From: Phyllostachys edulis
Taxonomy: Eukaryota > Streptophyta > Magnoliopsida > Poales > Poaceae
Direction: 5' to 3'
Assembly (NCBI GenBank): GCA_036346405.1
Contig: CM070546.1
Location: 101,438,826-101,502,825, forward strand
Length of the DNA: 64,000 bases
Part shown: piece by piece, positions 48,292 through 59,931 of the stretch
Layout: every line of letters begins with the position of its first letter
Position numbering within the stretch: position 1 is the stretch's first letter
Program-made: the position numbers and the translations under genes
The notes under the pieces: model-generated
What the model saw: only the letters and a program-made list of their open reading frames with translations
What the model was told of the DNA's origin: nothing
Database searches by the model: none

Positions 48292-49756
48292 GGGGGAGTT
48301 TGAGCTAAAACTTTAAGATAACTCGAACTAAAAACTACAATTTGTGGATGTTTTAGTTAGTTGCGCAATAGTGCTCCTATTGTGACATTGGCCCTATCAA
48401 AATTATTGTGTTAGCTCTTGAATCTAAAATTGATCATTACTTGAACTTCTTGTGTTCTTAAGAATATAAAATTGCTTTTGTGCCAATGAAAAATGAGAAA
48501 TCAATTTCAAGATTGTCTTATGCTTAAATTGTACCAAACTACTCTCACGAGACTGCATGTCAAAGACATGAACTTGGAGATAGTTTGATGATCCAGACAA
48601 TCTCATGGGGACTGCTTGTCAAAACTGTCATGAACCTCAAGATTTGCCGCCCTGGTAGAAGCTTAGGAATAGTTTGTGGATGGCTCCTAGTCCAGGATCT
48701 TCTTCACTAAGATATACCTTTAATCAACTTCTGGTCGAAACTTAGGAAGAGTTTGTGGATGGCTCCTAGTCTAGGGTCATTTCACTAAGTTAGACCATTA
48801 GTTAACTTCAATATTCATTGCAAATGAAAAACTGTTGAAAAATAGGTGTTTGAGAAAATTGAGCAAAATGATTCATTTCAGGACCTGTTTGTCTCTTAAT
48901 GTGGTCATTGTTAGCTTTTTTTATCTCACATTGATATTTTGACATGGCCAGTATCATTTTAGGATCCCTGTTGATGAACTTGCTAGATTTGAAGCGTTGC
49001 TTAAATTGATAAAATTCATTGCTTTATGTTGAGCCTTTGTGCTTAGCTTTGATATATAGGTCTTATCATGATCTTACTAGCGCTGTTAGGATTGATATGA
49101 TGTTTGTGAAATATTAGAAATGCTAGCTTGTTCTTTTGGGTAATCTCCAAAGCTTCTTGTAATCAAAAATTTAAAAATACAAAAAAAAAATAAAGCCACT
49201 CCATTGCATTTCATGCATGCTCCTTCTTATGCTTTTTCCTCATTTTGATTTTGTTATCTCTGGACGAGAGGAAGGCGTGATTCCTTGATGACTCCATTGT
49301 CAAAGGGGGAGAAGATTGTTGAAAAAGGGGAGAAAAGGGGGAGTTACAAAAAAGGGGGAGCTACTTGGAGAAGAATTGAAAATTTGAGATTTTCTGAAAT
49401 TTGAGGATAATAGTGAGGGGGAGTTTCTTATTTGCACTTTTTTGGTCTTATTGCTACTTCTGGACTTGAATTGCAATTCTTGATTCTCACAATGATCAAA
49501 GGTCATATCGAACAAATGTTCTTTCATATGGACCTTAAGTGAGATTTTGACTCTTTCTGTAAATTGAAGCTTTCTCGCTTTCTTTTACCGTATCTCACTT
49601 GCCTATGCTATTCTGAAGCCAACTTGGTCATTTCCTGTGCTTTCTCTTGCATTTGGACCAAGTTGTGCCTTTGTGCGAAAACGTCGAATTTTTACTTTTC
49701 AAACCTCAAAATTTGCATTTGTGGGAAATTGCCAATGTGTTCATCAAGAGGGAGAT
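48292..49756 (+). other. Post-pol non-coding region of copia copy 2
   Basis: Homologous to 20447–22132 in copy 1 but lacks an internal stretch of it near the start. It retains the same 79-bp tandem duplication (48658–48736, 48737–48815). Ends in the purine tract AAGAGGGAGAT before the 3' LTR. No open frame resembling an env-like protein is visible. Confidence 0.75.
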
Positions 49757-51608
49757 TGTGGATATCATGGGGATATGCTCATGATCTTAGGATGATGTTA
49801 CAATTGGCAATGTAGTTATCGGCTTGTCGAAACAAATTTTCGACAAGTGTCGGGACAATCGGTTGTCTAAGGCATTTAAGTCGTGATGCGACCAAGATCT
49901 TAATATCTGCGGCTTGTAGATGGCGGTCGTACCGCATCACGATTGAACCATTTGAGAAGCGGTATGGAATTTCCAGAGAGGATGATTTTGGGGAGTTTTG
50001 GATTTCCTTGAAAAGTCTGTTGTCAGAGCATATCTTGCGATACGACCATGATGCGATAATCTGCGCCTTTATTTGGCGGTAGTACTGATTCTGGTTCTAA
50101 GTTTCGTTTAAGTTGGAGAATTGTTTTTGGGTTACGTCAATTTCATGGGTGACATTGCATATGTGTTGCATAATGCATGTTTTGACTATCGCGGGTCAAG
50201 TTGTGAAGAACTTGTTTCTGGAATCGATTTCTTTGTCTGTTATTGTGCAGGTTGCTTTGAGGTCAATAACGGTCAACGGCGAGGATAATCGGGACTAAGC
50301 TTGGAGAGCTAAGGTCTAGAACGATCGGGGATGCCGGGTGAGGTCAATAGAGTCAAGCATGACGCATAAGGGATAAAGGTGACCGAATCAGCGATTGGTC
50401 GACGGGTTGGATCAAGCGGTAGCGGTTTGCAAGTGCTATGGTGGTTTCGGTGGCAGCCGGATGGGAGAGACTTGCCGACATGATGAAAGCTGCTAGATCA
50501 ACCTATACGTGGCGAAGCATGGGAGGTGCTTTACGCAGTTGGGACTCGGTCTTTGCAAAAATTTCGAGAATGGGTATTTTGGTAATTTTACTAAATACCG
50601 TATTGGTGACCTTTTGCCAACTCACGGCGCAAGATGGCGCAAGGTGAAACGGATTAGGTCAAGAGATGAACACGACGCTTTAAAATGCGTGCGTATGTAA
50701 CCTGTTTGTGTGTGGGCCTTAACGGGAGCCCATTAGGGTTCAATCTTCTAGAAGGTATAAGCCTCCACTATAAATAGAAGAGGGAGGTGGCTGCACCCCT
50801 TCAACCCTTTCATTGTGTTTGAAACCCTACTTTGCTTAGGGAGAGGATTAGTGGAGATTAGGGTTCTAGAGAGTTAGATTTGTTTTCGTGCTAATGTATT
50901 GAGTCTTTGTCCTCTATCGATGGAGTGGCTGTAAACCAATACCATATCAAATCAATCCAAAGAAAGTTCTCTCAAAGATGAGTCTATTTGCTGTCTTTCT
51001 CTCTATTTGGTGATTTGTGGTATTTCTTTGATCCGCGAGTTTTTGCTTGGTTTCTTTCCTTGATCTAACTTGTTGTGACATGTGGGAACCCATCTAGATC
51101 ATCTTTTCGTTTTGACTCGGTTTTTGAGCACCCTTCGTTCAAACTGAAAAAGATAGGAACTTTGGCATGGATCTCTGCGATCTTTGATTGGAATAGGTTC
51201 CTGACATCCTTAGGAAGGTGTGTTTCAAATTTCGTGAAGTTTGGAGTTACGGATCAAAAGTTACGTCAATTTTTGATTTCGTTTTCAGTCGCTTACTATT
51301 CATTTGCTGCTTTTCTTGCTTATTGCGTTGAACCGACCTCGTTCATCCGGTACAACCGAACTTCGGTACAACTAGTACTGTTCATCTGGTACAACCGGTA
51401 CTGTTCATCAGGCTGTTTTTTTTGTGTTTTTGGTCGTTTCTTTTGGGGGTTTGAAGGGGATTCAGTACAAGTCTTCCGCTACGCTTATATATATTGATCT
51501 TCATAGTTCTCATAGCTATTGAAGTCAATATCATGTTTGAATCCGATCAAAGTGAAAAAGTGAGCGTGCTCCTATTCACCCCCCTCTAGTCGCCTTTTCG
51601 GTCCAACA
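49757..51608 (+). repeat. 3' LTR of copia copy 2
   Basis: Starts TGTGGATATCATGGGG and ends TCGGTCCAACA. TATA box TATAAATA at 50769–50776. U5 holds repeated GGTACAACCG words between 51348 and 51400. Confidence 0.92.
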
Positions 51609-52415
51609 GATGCTCTTTATTGTCGTGACGAACTGAGTTGCAAAGGTATTGGACTTTAGGCGCAAAGGAAACGTCCAAAGAAAATGAGTACAATCATCAA
51701 GAATGACCAAATAATATTTGTAGCCGGACACACTAGCAACAGGCGATGTCCAAAGATCACAATGAATTAGATCAAACTTGTTGGCAGCTCTAGAGTTTGA
51801 TGTGGCAAATGGTAACCGTACATGACGACCAAGTTGACAAGCATGACATATAAGATCATCAACACGTTTGTTACACGGGATGACAGAAATACTGGCAAGC
51901 TTGGAGATGGCTTCGTGTCCAAGGTGGCCGAGACGACGATGCCAGAGGGTGGTGGGAGCAACAGCCACGAGAGCACAAGGGCACGGTGCCGGCAGGCAAA
52001 GAGGATAAAGCGGACCGAAGTTATTGCACCTAGCGATCACGTTTCAAGACCAAAGATCCTTCATAGAGAGGCCAAACAGGTCAAACTCAACAGGGCAATT
52101 GTTGTCAGTGGTAAACTGGCGAACTGAAATAAGATTCTTAATAATGCTAGGAGTAACTAGAACATTATGAAGATGAAAGGGACCAGGGAGAGCGGTGGAG
52201 CTAGTAGAGGTGACGGGCAAAAGGGACCCGTTACCGACAACTATTGATGAAGGAGTAAAGGACCGTGGCGAATGAGTGGAGGATAGGGTACCGGCATCGA
52301 ATGCCATGTGCGAAGATGCCCCAGAGTCCATGTACCAATCAGTCGAGGCTGGCGGAGCAAGGGTCATGTTGTTGAACATGTTCGCCAGGGACTGCTGGTC
52401 CCATGAGTCAGTCAA
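51609..52415 (-). pseudogene. Outer copia: protease and N-terminal integrase
   Basis: Minus-strand frame with WYMDSGASSHM (aspartic protease) near 52320, TLWHRRLGHLGHEA (GAG-pre-integrase) near 51940, and the start of the integrase core (LIHCDLWTSPV, LVILDDCTHFLWTFPL). It stops at the nested insertion border at 51608. A short break lies near 52041. Confidence 0.88.
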
Positions 52416-53678
52416 TGGAGTCTAGGTGCCAGAGGTGGTCGTATTCTTGTGGTGGTGCTGCGCGCTGTAGGGCGGGTAGGCCGGTTGTGGTGGCATGAAG
52501 AAGAGGTCGGGAGGCGGTCCTGCGAAGAACGCTGTGAGGATCTTGGGCGTGGCTCGCTGCTTTGGTACTCGCACCTTGCGCCGCCCTCTTTGTGCCCCCG
52601 GCCACCCGGTTGGTTGCCAAGGTGGGGACCAGGCCACATCTGAATGGTCCCCGTCCATGGATTGTAGAAGGAGAGCCAGCCGGGGCCGCCCCCATTGCCG
52701 TTGTTGTTGCCGCCATTCTTGCCACGGCGGCGACGCCGGTTGGAGCTGCCGGACCCGCCACCGTTGTGGGTAGATGGGTGGGTGGCGCCGTATGGGCCAC
52801 CCGTGGAGCCACTGCCAGTAGCGCCACCAAAGGGCTTGCTTGATTGGCCTGTCGCGGCTGAAGTGGCGAGGAAGGCGGTGGACGGTCCCGATGGGGGCGA
52901 GGCCATGGTCATCTCCTCGAGGAGGAGATCAGATCGAACCTTGAGGAAGGTGGGGAACGGCCGCTGGTGCTTGAGGAGGGCTGCCATATATGCGAACTTG
53001 TCGTTCAATCCGCGCAAGACGGCGAGAACGAGTGTTCGGTCAGCGACAGGCTCGTCGAGATCCCCGAGGGCATTAGCCATGCTCTTCAACTTCCTGCAAT
53101 AGCCGGTGATGTTGAGATCTCCTTGGACAAAGGAGCGAAACTCGACGTTGAGGATGAGGGCCCGCGTCTCCCAGTTGCCAATGAATTGCTGTTCGAGGAC
53201 GAGCCACACGAGCCGTGCGGTGGTGCGGGGCGCCATGGCGATCTCGACGAGATCGGGGGAGATGGTGCCGTAAAGCCACTCACAAATGACACAATCCATC
53301 CGGCACCAGTCGGCGGAGTCAGCGCGAATGGTGTCAGTGAGGACATGGTCGAAGAGTGAGTACTTGCTGAGGATGGTGAGAAAACGGCCGCGCCACTTGC
53401 TGTAGTTGGGAGTGACGAGATCGAGAACCACGGTCACAAGGGCCCGGATGTTCTGGACGGCGACGACCTGTGCATGCAGGTTGGCGATGGCGGTGGCCTC
53501 ATGGAGGAGCATCACATGGTGAAGTTCCTCTTCACGGGCGTCGGCCTCCTGGCGTAAACGGGCAGTCGCCTCGTCGAGCGCTGCCTCGGCCTCTGTCTTG
53601 TTGACGTCTGGCCGCCTCCTCACGTTCGCGGGCAGCCTCCTCCTCGCGCCGGCGTGCAGTGGTGTCGTCGTTGGCCAT
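52412..53678 (-). pseudogene. Outer copia Gag
   Basis: The likely start is ATG 53678 (MANDDTTARRREEE), with a frameshift near 53625 into the long frame. Contains a UBN2-type gag core (YSKWRGRFLTILSKY, GYCRKLKSMANALGDL) and a glycine/asparagine-rich tail with NPWTGTIQMWPGP in place of a CCHC knuckle. This tail motif is typical of Retrofit/Hopscotch-like gags. Confidence 0.85.
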
Positions 53679-53746
53679 GACCTTAGGTGGATGATGTGTA
53701 GCGGCAGCTATGTTTTAGCGGAAGCGGTGGTCGCAGGATGCGAACA

Positions 53747-53758
53747 CCTCTGATACCA
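53747..53758 (-). other. Primer-binding site of the outer copia element
   Basis: TGGTATCAGAGG on the minus strand, directly after the LTR end TTACA. Confidence 0.88.
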
Positions 53759-53986
53759 TGTAAGCGAGGAAAGTTACGCTACCATGTAAGCGAGGAAAGT
53801 TACGCTATCTTTGATTGTAGAAATCAAAGTACATGAGTTACATATATATAGATTATAGCTATCATGTGAACACGTCTATCATGTGAACGCGTGATCCCTC
53901 GAAAGCCGAGACACCAGCATGAAAGGAGAAAGGTCAAAGGTCATACATGAAAGGAGAAAGGTCATACATGAAAATCCTGTCTAACA
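53759..53986 (-). repeat. 5' LTR of the outer copia element with inner-edge duplication
   Basis: 228 bp against 175 bp for the other LTR. Extra length comes from a 26-bp tandem duplication at the PBS edge (units at 53759 and 53785) and a duplicated GAAAGGAGAAAGGTCATACAT-like segment near 53930–53972. Confidence 0.88.
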
Positions 53987-54708
53987 CTTTCTACCAGGAA
54001 TGCCTGGGTGAGAGTACGACAGTTATAGAGCAAATATAAAGAAGTTAATGTTTCTGCAGGTTATGTAGTAATTTCGAATTTTTATTTTTATTTCGCCTTA
54101 GCTTCATGCAAGCTGGTGGTGGGGCAATACTCACATTTAGCAACAGGTGCTAATATTTGGTGCGTATAGATCGCAAGAGATAGGGAAAGTAGGTACATGG
54201 CAGTTCCCTAGCATCTAAGGGCTTGTTTGGTTGGTGTCCTGGATTCCATACCTGGGAAAAAGTGATGCCTGGAGGTAGCCTGGAAAGTAGATGATTTTTG
54301 CCTGGCCAGGCAAACCTAAAGATAATGGTAGTGTTTGGTTGGTGTCCTGGATCTGTGCCTGAGTAGATACAAGAGTCAGGCGGTGTTTGGTTCATATGCT
54401 TGAGGAATGTGCCTGAGTAGATCAAGAAGACATGAATGGATGTAATAAAATAATGGAAAATTTAATTAAAACTTATTTTATTCATTTAAAATATTTTCAT
54501 TTTCTGAAATTTCCAATGAAGCTGTAATTAATCCAATGAAATAGAAATGGTTAATTTTTTTTAAAGCTTTCAGAAGACTCTGAAAAACATGAAAACTGAA
54601 AAGAAATAAAAAGAACTCGAAGGAAATTACAGGGTTTAATTTAATTTAATTTGGGCTTGAATCAAAGTGATAAACAACTTGAAAACTCGTACATATGTGT
54701 AACATCCC

Positions 54709-55860
54709 AATTTTTAGGGCTTTTTTGAAAAATTTTAAAATTTAAAATTAACCATTTGCTTTTATTAATTTGGTAAAGCTTAATTGGAAATTTAGAATTT
54801 AAAAGCAATTTAATATGATTTAATTAAACTTCAATTAAATTAAAGTTGGTTTATTTGAGTTTTCTGGATTTTTATTGGATTTAAAAGTCAAAATTATTAT
54901 TTTAAGTATTTTATTGGATTTTTGGAATTTAGAAATGGCTTTTTCTTTTGTCCCGAAATTAAAAACTATTTTATTTGCAAAATTAAAAGCTAAAGTATAG
55001 CTAAAAGTAATTTTATTAATTTATAAATAATCCTATAAATTTTTGTACATTTTTCTAGAATTTTTTGGACTTTAATAGCTATTTTCTAAAAACCCTTTTC
55101 CTTTTCTGGTATTTTCTTAATTCGAAAATCTTTTTAAATCCACTAAAGAACTTTGGGCCGATTTCTTTTCCTCAGCCCGCTCCCGCGCGCCCGCGCCTTA
55201 GGCACTAAGAAAACGAGCTGTTCGATTGAAATCGGACGGTTCAAATTGGATTGAACGTTCGAACTTCCGAACGTCACAATCAGATTCGGCCGTTGAAATT
55301 GAATCGGACGGTCCACAACGCGGTGAACTTTCGGACCGCCCGACCCCCACGCGCGATCTGACCGTCCATTTTAGACCGGACGGCCGATGAGGTTTGACGT
55401 TATAAAAGCGCGCGAGAAGAATGGGCGACACGCGGGCCCCGTGGTCGAGAGAGAGAAGCGAAGGTGAAGCGGCAGTGCACGTGAGAGAAGGGTTAAATGA
55501 GGACTTTCGGCCCAAGCAATCATGGAGGATTATAATTGATTTAACCTTTTAAATAATTCCATAATTCAAATAGAAGCAACCAAATAGCAAATAAAGTGAA
55601 AAAATTGTGAGAAAATTCACGAAAATTCTCGAGGCATTTTGGACTTAAATAAAATATTTTTAACTTATATTTGGTATTTAATTTTGCAAATAATTTTGTT
55701 TTGGCTTGAAATACTTAGGAAAAACTTTTAAAAATTCCACAAAATAATTAAATTTTAAATTTTCTCTTACAAAAGATCAAGTGATCAACTATTATTACAA
55801 TAAACATTTATTACAATAAATAATTATTACAAACAATTGTTTTGTAGAGCAAACCATTTC
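54709..55860 (+). mobile_element. LTR-like insertion within the Harbinger-type element
   Basis: Starts TGTAACATCCCAATTTTTAG, with AT-rich U3-like DNA and a TATAAAAG box near 55401 followed by GC-rich leader-like sequence, resembling grass gypsy LTRs. The right limit and target duplication are undetermined. Confidence 0.45.
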
Positions 55861-56351
55861 AAAGATGACATATTACTATCTAATATCAATCAAGTAATTT
55901 GATTAATAACCATCAACATCAAGGTGTACTAATAATTAGTGACAAGAATCAACCAAGCACATAAGAATATGCACAATATATACATATAAACAACTGTACA
56001 TAAGAGGGTGTGGTCATTTTCTTTATCAATGACCAACATAATCACAACCTTAACCAAAAAGGTTTTGTATTTAGCAATTCGTACATATGACCAACATAAC
56101 CACAACCTTGACCAACATATATACATATGAACAACTACTTAGGTAATTTATATTTAGCAATTGTTTGAACATGTAAGAGCGCAACAATTGCATAACCAAA
56201 AGGGTGCAACCAAAAAGACCCCCATTAACCATATTCCAACCAACACGCACCGCAAGATCACTAGAAGCCAGCATCACCACCAGGATCACCACCAAATAGA
56301 TGCTTGTACACCCAACGCTCAAGGTATTCTTGACCCATGCTCACAAGAAAA

Positions 56352-57362
56352 CTACGATGGACTTGAAATTCTGGCTTGCAAAGGTATATCCCTCTTGTCA
56401 TTACGTCTTGATGTCGATGCAATGTTCTTGAGCATGTCCCATAGAGCCTCATTTGGGTCTTTTGGGGCTACAGTCTGAATTGGACTTGCAAGAGTCTCTC
56501 GGAGTCCCACCAAAGTACTAGTGAGCAGTGCATCGATATCATTCGACTTTTTAGCCTTATCACTCTGTGACAGAGGTAGTGTCTTTGCCTTGCAAGTCCT
56601 TTTGAAGCCCTTCTTGTTAGGCTTCAAAGCCTCCATATTCGATGAAGATACTTGGCTAGCAGATGCACTAAGGGCAACCACCTCATGACAATCATCACTA
56701 TCGGATTCCAATTTGTCTGAATCTTCCCCTTCTGGAACAATTGTTTCAGCATAGGCTGACATATCATTCAACATGTCTACTTTTTCAATTTCATCTTTAT
56801 CAGATTCAGCTGCAGTGCTAGCATCTTGCATAAAGGACCCATCGGCTAAGGAAGCACTGAATAGTTCTTGTAACTTGTCAAAGAACTGAATCGGTTTACT
56901 GAGAACTCTGCGATCATTTGCCTACATGAAAAACTTCATTAGATCAATTACAAATCATATGCATAATTTTTTTTAAAGTTATAAGATACATACCGATAGA
57001 TAATCCAAACTAGATTGGGAGAGAATCAACATTTTTTTGGTATCATCCCAATCACCTCCACTCTCGTTGAGATGCCTAGCCACAAGTAACCAAGTCTCTC
57101 TATGACGCCTGAAGTGACTATGAAGTTGATCGACAGTATAAGTAGTGCCATACTTGGCATTTAGCGTTGATGTACAAGCGGTGTGGTGCATCTTCTTGAA
57201 TGGAACTTTAGGAGGCAACTCCAACTTCTTCTAAAGGTATCAGTCAAGGACAAACTCAGATATAGCTGTTGGCCAACTTATAGCTTTCACCCTTACACTC
57301 GATGATCCAGCTTTATCACTTGTCTTTCTCTTAGTCTTCTTATTGCTTTCCCCTGTGTCCAT
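56352..57362 (-). pseudogene. Myb/SANT-like protein of the Harbinger-type element
   Basis: ATG at 57362; exon 1 to 56994 (donor GTATGT), exon 2 from 56921 (acceptor TGTAG) to TAG 56354–56352. The Myb/SANT-like core includes TVDQLHSHFRRHRETW and LVARHLNESGGDWDD; the tail is acidic, serine-rich and lysine-rich (KGFKRTCKAKTLP). Two in-frame stops, near 57239 and 57230, break exon 1. In PIF/Harbinger elements a second Myb-like protein helps the transposase bind the element ends or enter the nucleus. Confidence 0.8.
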
Positions 57363-57579
57363 GGTATGAACTACAAGAGGACATATGATACAAGTAATAA
57401 TGATAGCGAGCAATGTAATATGTAATTAATAATGACAGCGAGCAATATGAAATATTTTTGTACATCACAAACATACTAATTAATTGAAATATATGTCTTG
57501 CGAAAGGGTAGCACCAGTAAATGAAATATATGTCTTACAAGGCAAACAATACTAAATAAAGGTGGTACAATAATACAAA

Positions 57580-58823
57580 TCAACGTTCCATCCGCATTAA
57601 ATTAGCTAGATTATCTCTTTTTGCCACCCATTGCATGTTCTCCCCCGATTGGTCTGTAGCTACTCTAGCTGACCTAGGTAGACTATTGTAACAATGAGCT
57701 TCATCATATACGATGTTGTCGGGACCATTATCGAGGATCCAATTGTGTACCACACAGCATGCTATCACAATCTTCACTTGGGTTTTCAATGGAAAGAATG
57801 CCTTGTTTGCAAGAATTTTAAAACGATTCTTTAAGGTTCCAAATGCTCGCTCAACACTTGTACGGAGGGAGGAATGCCGTAGATTGAACAATTCTTGTGG
57901 TGTTTCTGGATGTCTCCCACCATCATACTCCTTCAAGTGGTATCTAACACCTCTATATGGTGGTAGTATACCGAACCTTCTTCTGCACTCCACATCGGCT
58001 AAGTAATATTTGCCTTGAGGATTATAATTCCATTGGATCTTTTAAGGGTAGCCTTGAACTCTAGAGTCATGTCTTGATCCCTCCCACCGAAAAGCACATA
58101 GATAAACCTCAAGTCAAAGTCCACAAATTGCAAGCACATTACGTGTTGGATAGGACTTACGACCTCTAAATCGATTAGCTATATTCTCAGGGACAAATGC
58201 AGGGATTTGGGTGCCCCAATGCAGTCCTATATTACAAGGAATAGTTATTAGTACACAAGGGAATAATGGGAATATGAATGTTGAATGCATATAACACGTG
58301 GTACCTTGAAATAAGGGTAGAACCGGCCGGGGTTACTCATGATTTTGGGATGTGTCTCTGTCGATCTAAGCTTTATCATGTCTTTGGCAAGATAACATAA
58401 GGCCTTCAAGACCTCATTGAAGTACCGGCTTACTGTTTCGCTAGATCTCAGGACAAAGAACTCAATCACATGATTTCTCAAATTGTGTCCAACTGTGTGT
58501 AGGAACATGGCTAATTTTTCTTCAACCGAGACATGCATTGTGTCATGTAGTAGACCGACATCACGTAATCAATGTGAAAGCTTCCAGAATACAGCTTTCC
58601 TCATTCGAAGTTGATTGATGCAATTTGTATCGGTTGAATTGTACAATTCATCTAGCCTTGTTTGTCTCACCAAATCCCTATTCACCAATGGCCCATACTT
58701 TCTTGGTGACCTATTAAGATAATATCTACGCTATCGCCACCGGATAATGGCCAGGATAACAACTAAGACGCCTAATGTTCGAGCTCGCTGCTTGATAATG
58801 TAATCAATACGTTCTACATCCAT
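57580..58823 (-). pseudogene. PIF/Harbinger DDE transposase, dead
   Basis: ATG at 58823 (MDVERIDYIIKQRARTL). N-terminal helix region MHVSVEEKLAMFLHTVGHN and RSSETVSRYFNEVLKAL, then an intron 58304–58227 (GT–AG). The catalytic domain retains RGRKSYP, a frame-shifted FDLRFIYVL segment, RGVRYHLKEY, and the third-acid region SVERAFGTLKNRFKIL. Near 58211 a short deletion removes the first Asp (DGT motif) and shifts frame; a 1-bp insertion follows near the second Asp. Stops occur near 58735 and 58580. Confidence 0.85.
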
Positions 58824-59000
58824 CTGAGTAGCAGATCATACAAATATATAAGAGTAAAAGGAAATAATCGGAATATGTGATTGAGGTGTTCTCACCTTAC
58901 TGCACCAGATTGTCACAAAGATGATTGATGTTGACGAGGATGACAAACCGAGCGCACCAACTAGCTTGAACTACAACACTGTTGAGAACCATGAGGAGGA

Positions 59001-59530
59001 TGGGGTGGCCGGCGAGGGCTCGGGGAGGAGGATGGGGAGGCGGACGGGGCTCGGGAGAGGAGGAGGGGAGGCGGGGTGCTCGGGGAGGAGGAGGGGGAGG
59101 CCGGGGGAGGCGGGGAAGGAGGAGGGGGGAGGCGGAGGCGAGGGAGGAGGAGGGAGGCGAGGCGGGGGGAGGAGGAGGCGGAGGAGGAGGGGGAGGCCAA
59201 GGGGGGGGAGGAGGAGGGCGGGCGTGGGTTCATGGGGAGGAGGTGGGGGAGGCCGGCGGAGGCTCGGGGGGAGGAGGAGGGCAAGGGCCGGCGTGGGCTC
59301 GGGGGAGGAGGAGGGTAAGGGCCGGCGTGGGCTCGGGGGAGGAGGAAGGGGAGGCTGGCGGAGGCTCGGGAGGAGGGTGAGGGCTGGCAGAGGCTCGGGA
59401 GGAGGAGGATGGGGAGGCCGGTGTGAGGGGAGACGGCGATGGGAGCCGGGGGCTCGGGGGTTGGAGGAAGTGGAACGATGGGAGCCAGGGGCTCGGGGGT
59501 TGGAGGAAGTGGAACGATGGGAGCCAGGCA
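59001..59530 (+). repeat. Long G-rich purine tract with 39-bp tandem repeat
   Basis: More than 400 bp dominated by GGGGAGGAGG-like words on the plus strand, ending in a 39-bp repeat starting CGATGGGAGCC at 59437, 59476 and 59515 (partial). It lies between the transposase start and the right end of the Harbinger-type element. Many runs of three or more G make G-quadruplexes possible. Open frames in it (proline-rich or glycine-rich) are composition artefacts. Confidence 0.85.
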
Positions 59531-59931
59531 GCACGGCCAGTCATTCGTTTTGTGCGCCTGGCGTTCGGCAGCCCACCATAGGCATCTCTCGCTAGGCTTC
59601 TCTTCCCAGGTCTCCAACCAAACAAGTACCAGGCAGTATCCAGGAGATGCCCTGGCCAGGCCAGGCCATACCAGGACGTGAAGCAAACAGACCCTAATTC
59701 CGCTTCATGCTGTCCTAGCAAATGGAGGTTTGTATAGACCCCTCTATCTGCTGGTCATCACGGAATAGTTCCATATTTGTCAAAATGATCAATATTGTTC
59801 TTATCCAAATAGAGCCCATATATTTACCTATTCTAAAGTAAAAGGTGGCCGTACCATTTTACATAATGTTTGACAAGTCATACCTCTAGATATTAGTATG
59901 GGATCATGTCCCGAGTCCTAAATAAAGGAAT

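Larger units (their letters stand above)
41744..51608 (+). mobile_element. Ty1/copia element, SIRE/Maximus type, copy 2 (nested)
   Basis: Complete LTR-to-LTR copy inserted in the integrase gene of the outer element. Flanks are GATAC (41739–41743) and GATGC (51609–51613), a 5-bp duplication with one substitution; the outer integrase frame is continuous across the insertion once one copy of the duplication is removed. Layout equals copy 1 but with two full LTRs. It lacks 832 bp of reverse transcriptase present in copy 1. The two LTRs differ visibly, so the insertion is not recent. Confidence 0.93.
38991..53986 (-). mobile_element. Ty1/copia element, Retrofit/Hopscotch-like, split by a nested insertion
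   Basis: Short LTRs (38991–39165 and 53759–53986) start TGTTAGACAGG and end TCGCTTACA on the minus strand. They are flanked by the perfect target duplication CTTTC (38986–38990, 53987–53991). Minus order: 5' LTR, PBS, gag, protease, start of integrase, [9.9-kb insertion 41744–51608], rest of integrase, RT, RNase H, polypurine CTGAGGGGGTG, 3' LTR. Without the insert it is about 5.1 kb. Gag carries the PWTGTIQMWPG motif known from the Retrofit/Hopscotch group. Frameshifts make it inactive. Confidence 0.93.
54219..59694 (-). mobile_element. PIF/Harbinger-type DNA transposon, two-gene relic
   Basis: Ends: left GGGCTTGTTTGGTTGGTGTCC (positions 54219–54239), right inverted GGGTCTGTTTGCTTCACGTCC, giving imperfect terminal inverted repeats. 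The 3-bp target duplication is TAA (54216–54218, 59695–59697), typical of the superfamily. Contains a DDE transposase relic and a Myb/SANT-like relic on the minus strand, an LTR-like insert at about 54709–55860, and a G-rich tract at the right. The left end has a second subterminal copy of TGTTTGGTTGGTGTCCTGGA at about 54332. No intact gene remains. Confidence 0.85.

Noticed and set aside
48292..49756. Env-like gene in the SIRE-type element
   Set aside because: No frame longer than about 80 codons and no membrane or signal segment; the homologous region in copy 1 is equally closed.
14676..51608. Copies 1 and 2 as one duplicated segment
   Set aside because: Their flanks differ (LINE on the right of copy 1, outer copia integrase around copy 2), and each has private mutations, so they are independent insertions.
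54692..56087. Shared word CGTACATATG as a target duplication around the LTR-like insert
   Set aside because: The inner side of the right copy does not end in CA and the word is part of AT-rich repetitive sequence; judged coincidental.
58961..59721. Long proline-rich (minus) and glycine/arginine-rich (plus) frames up to 241 codons
   Set aside because: Translation of the GGGAGG purine tract; pure composition effect.
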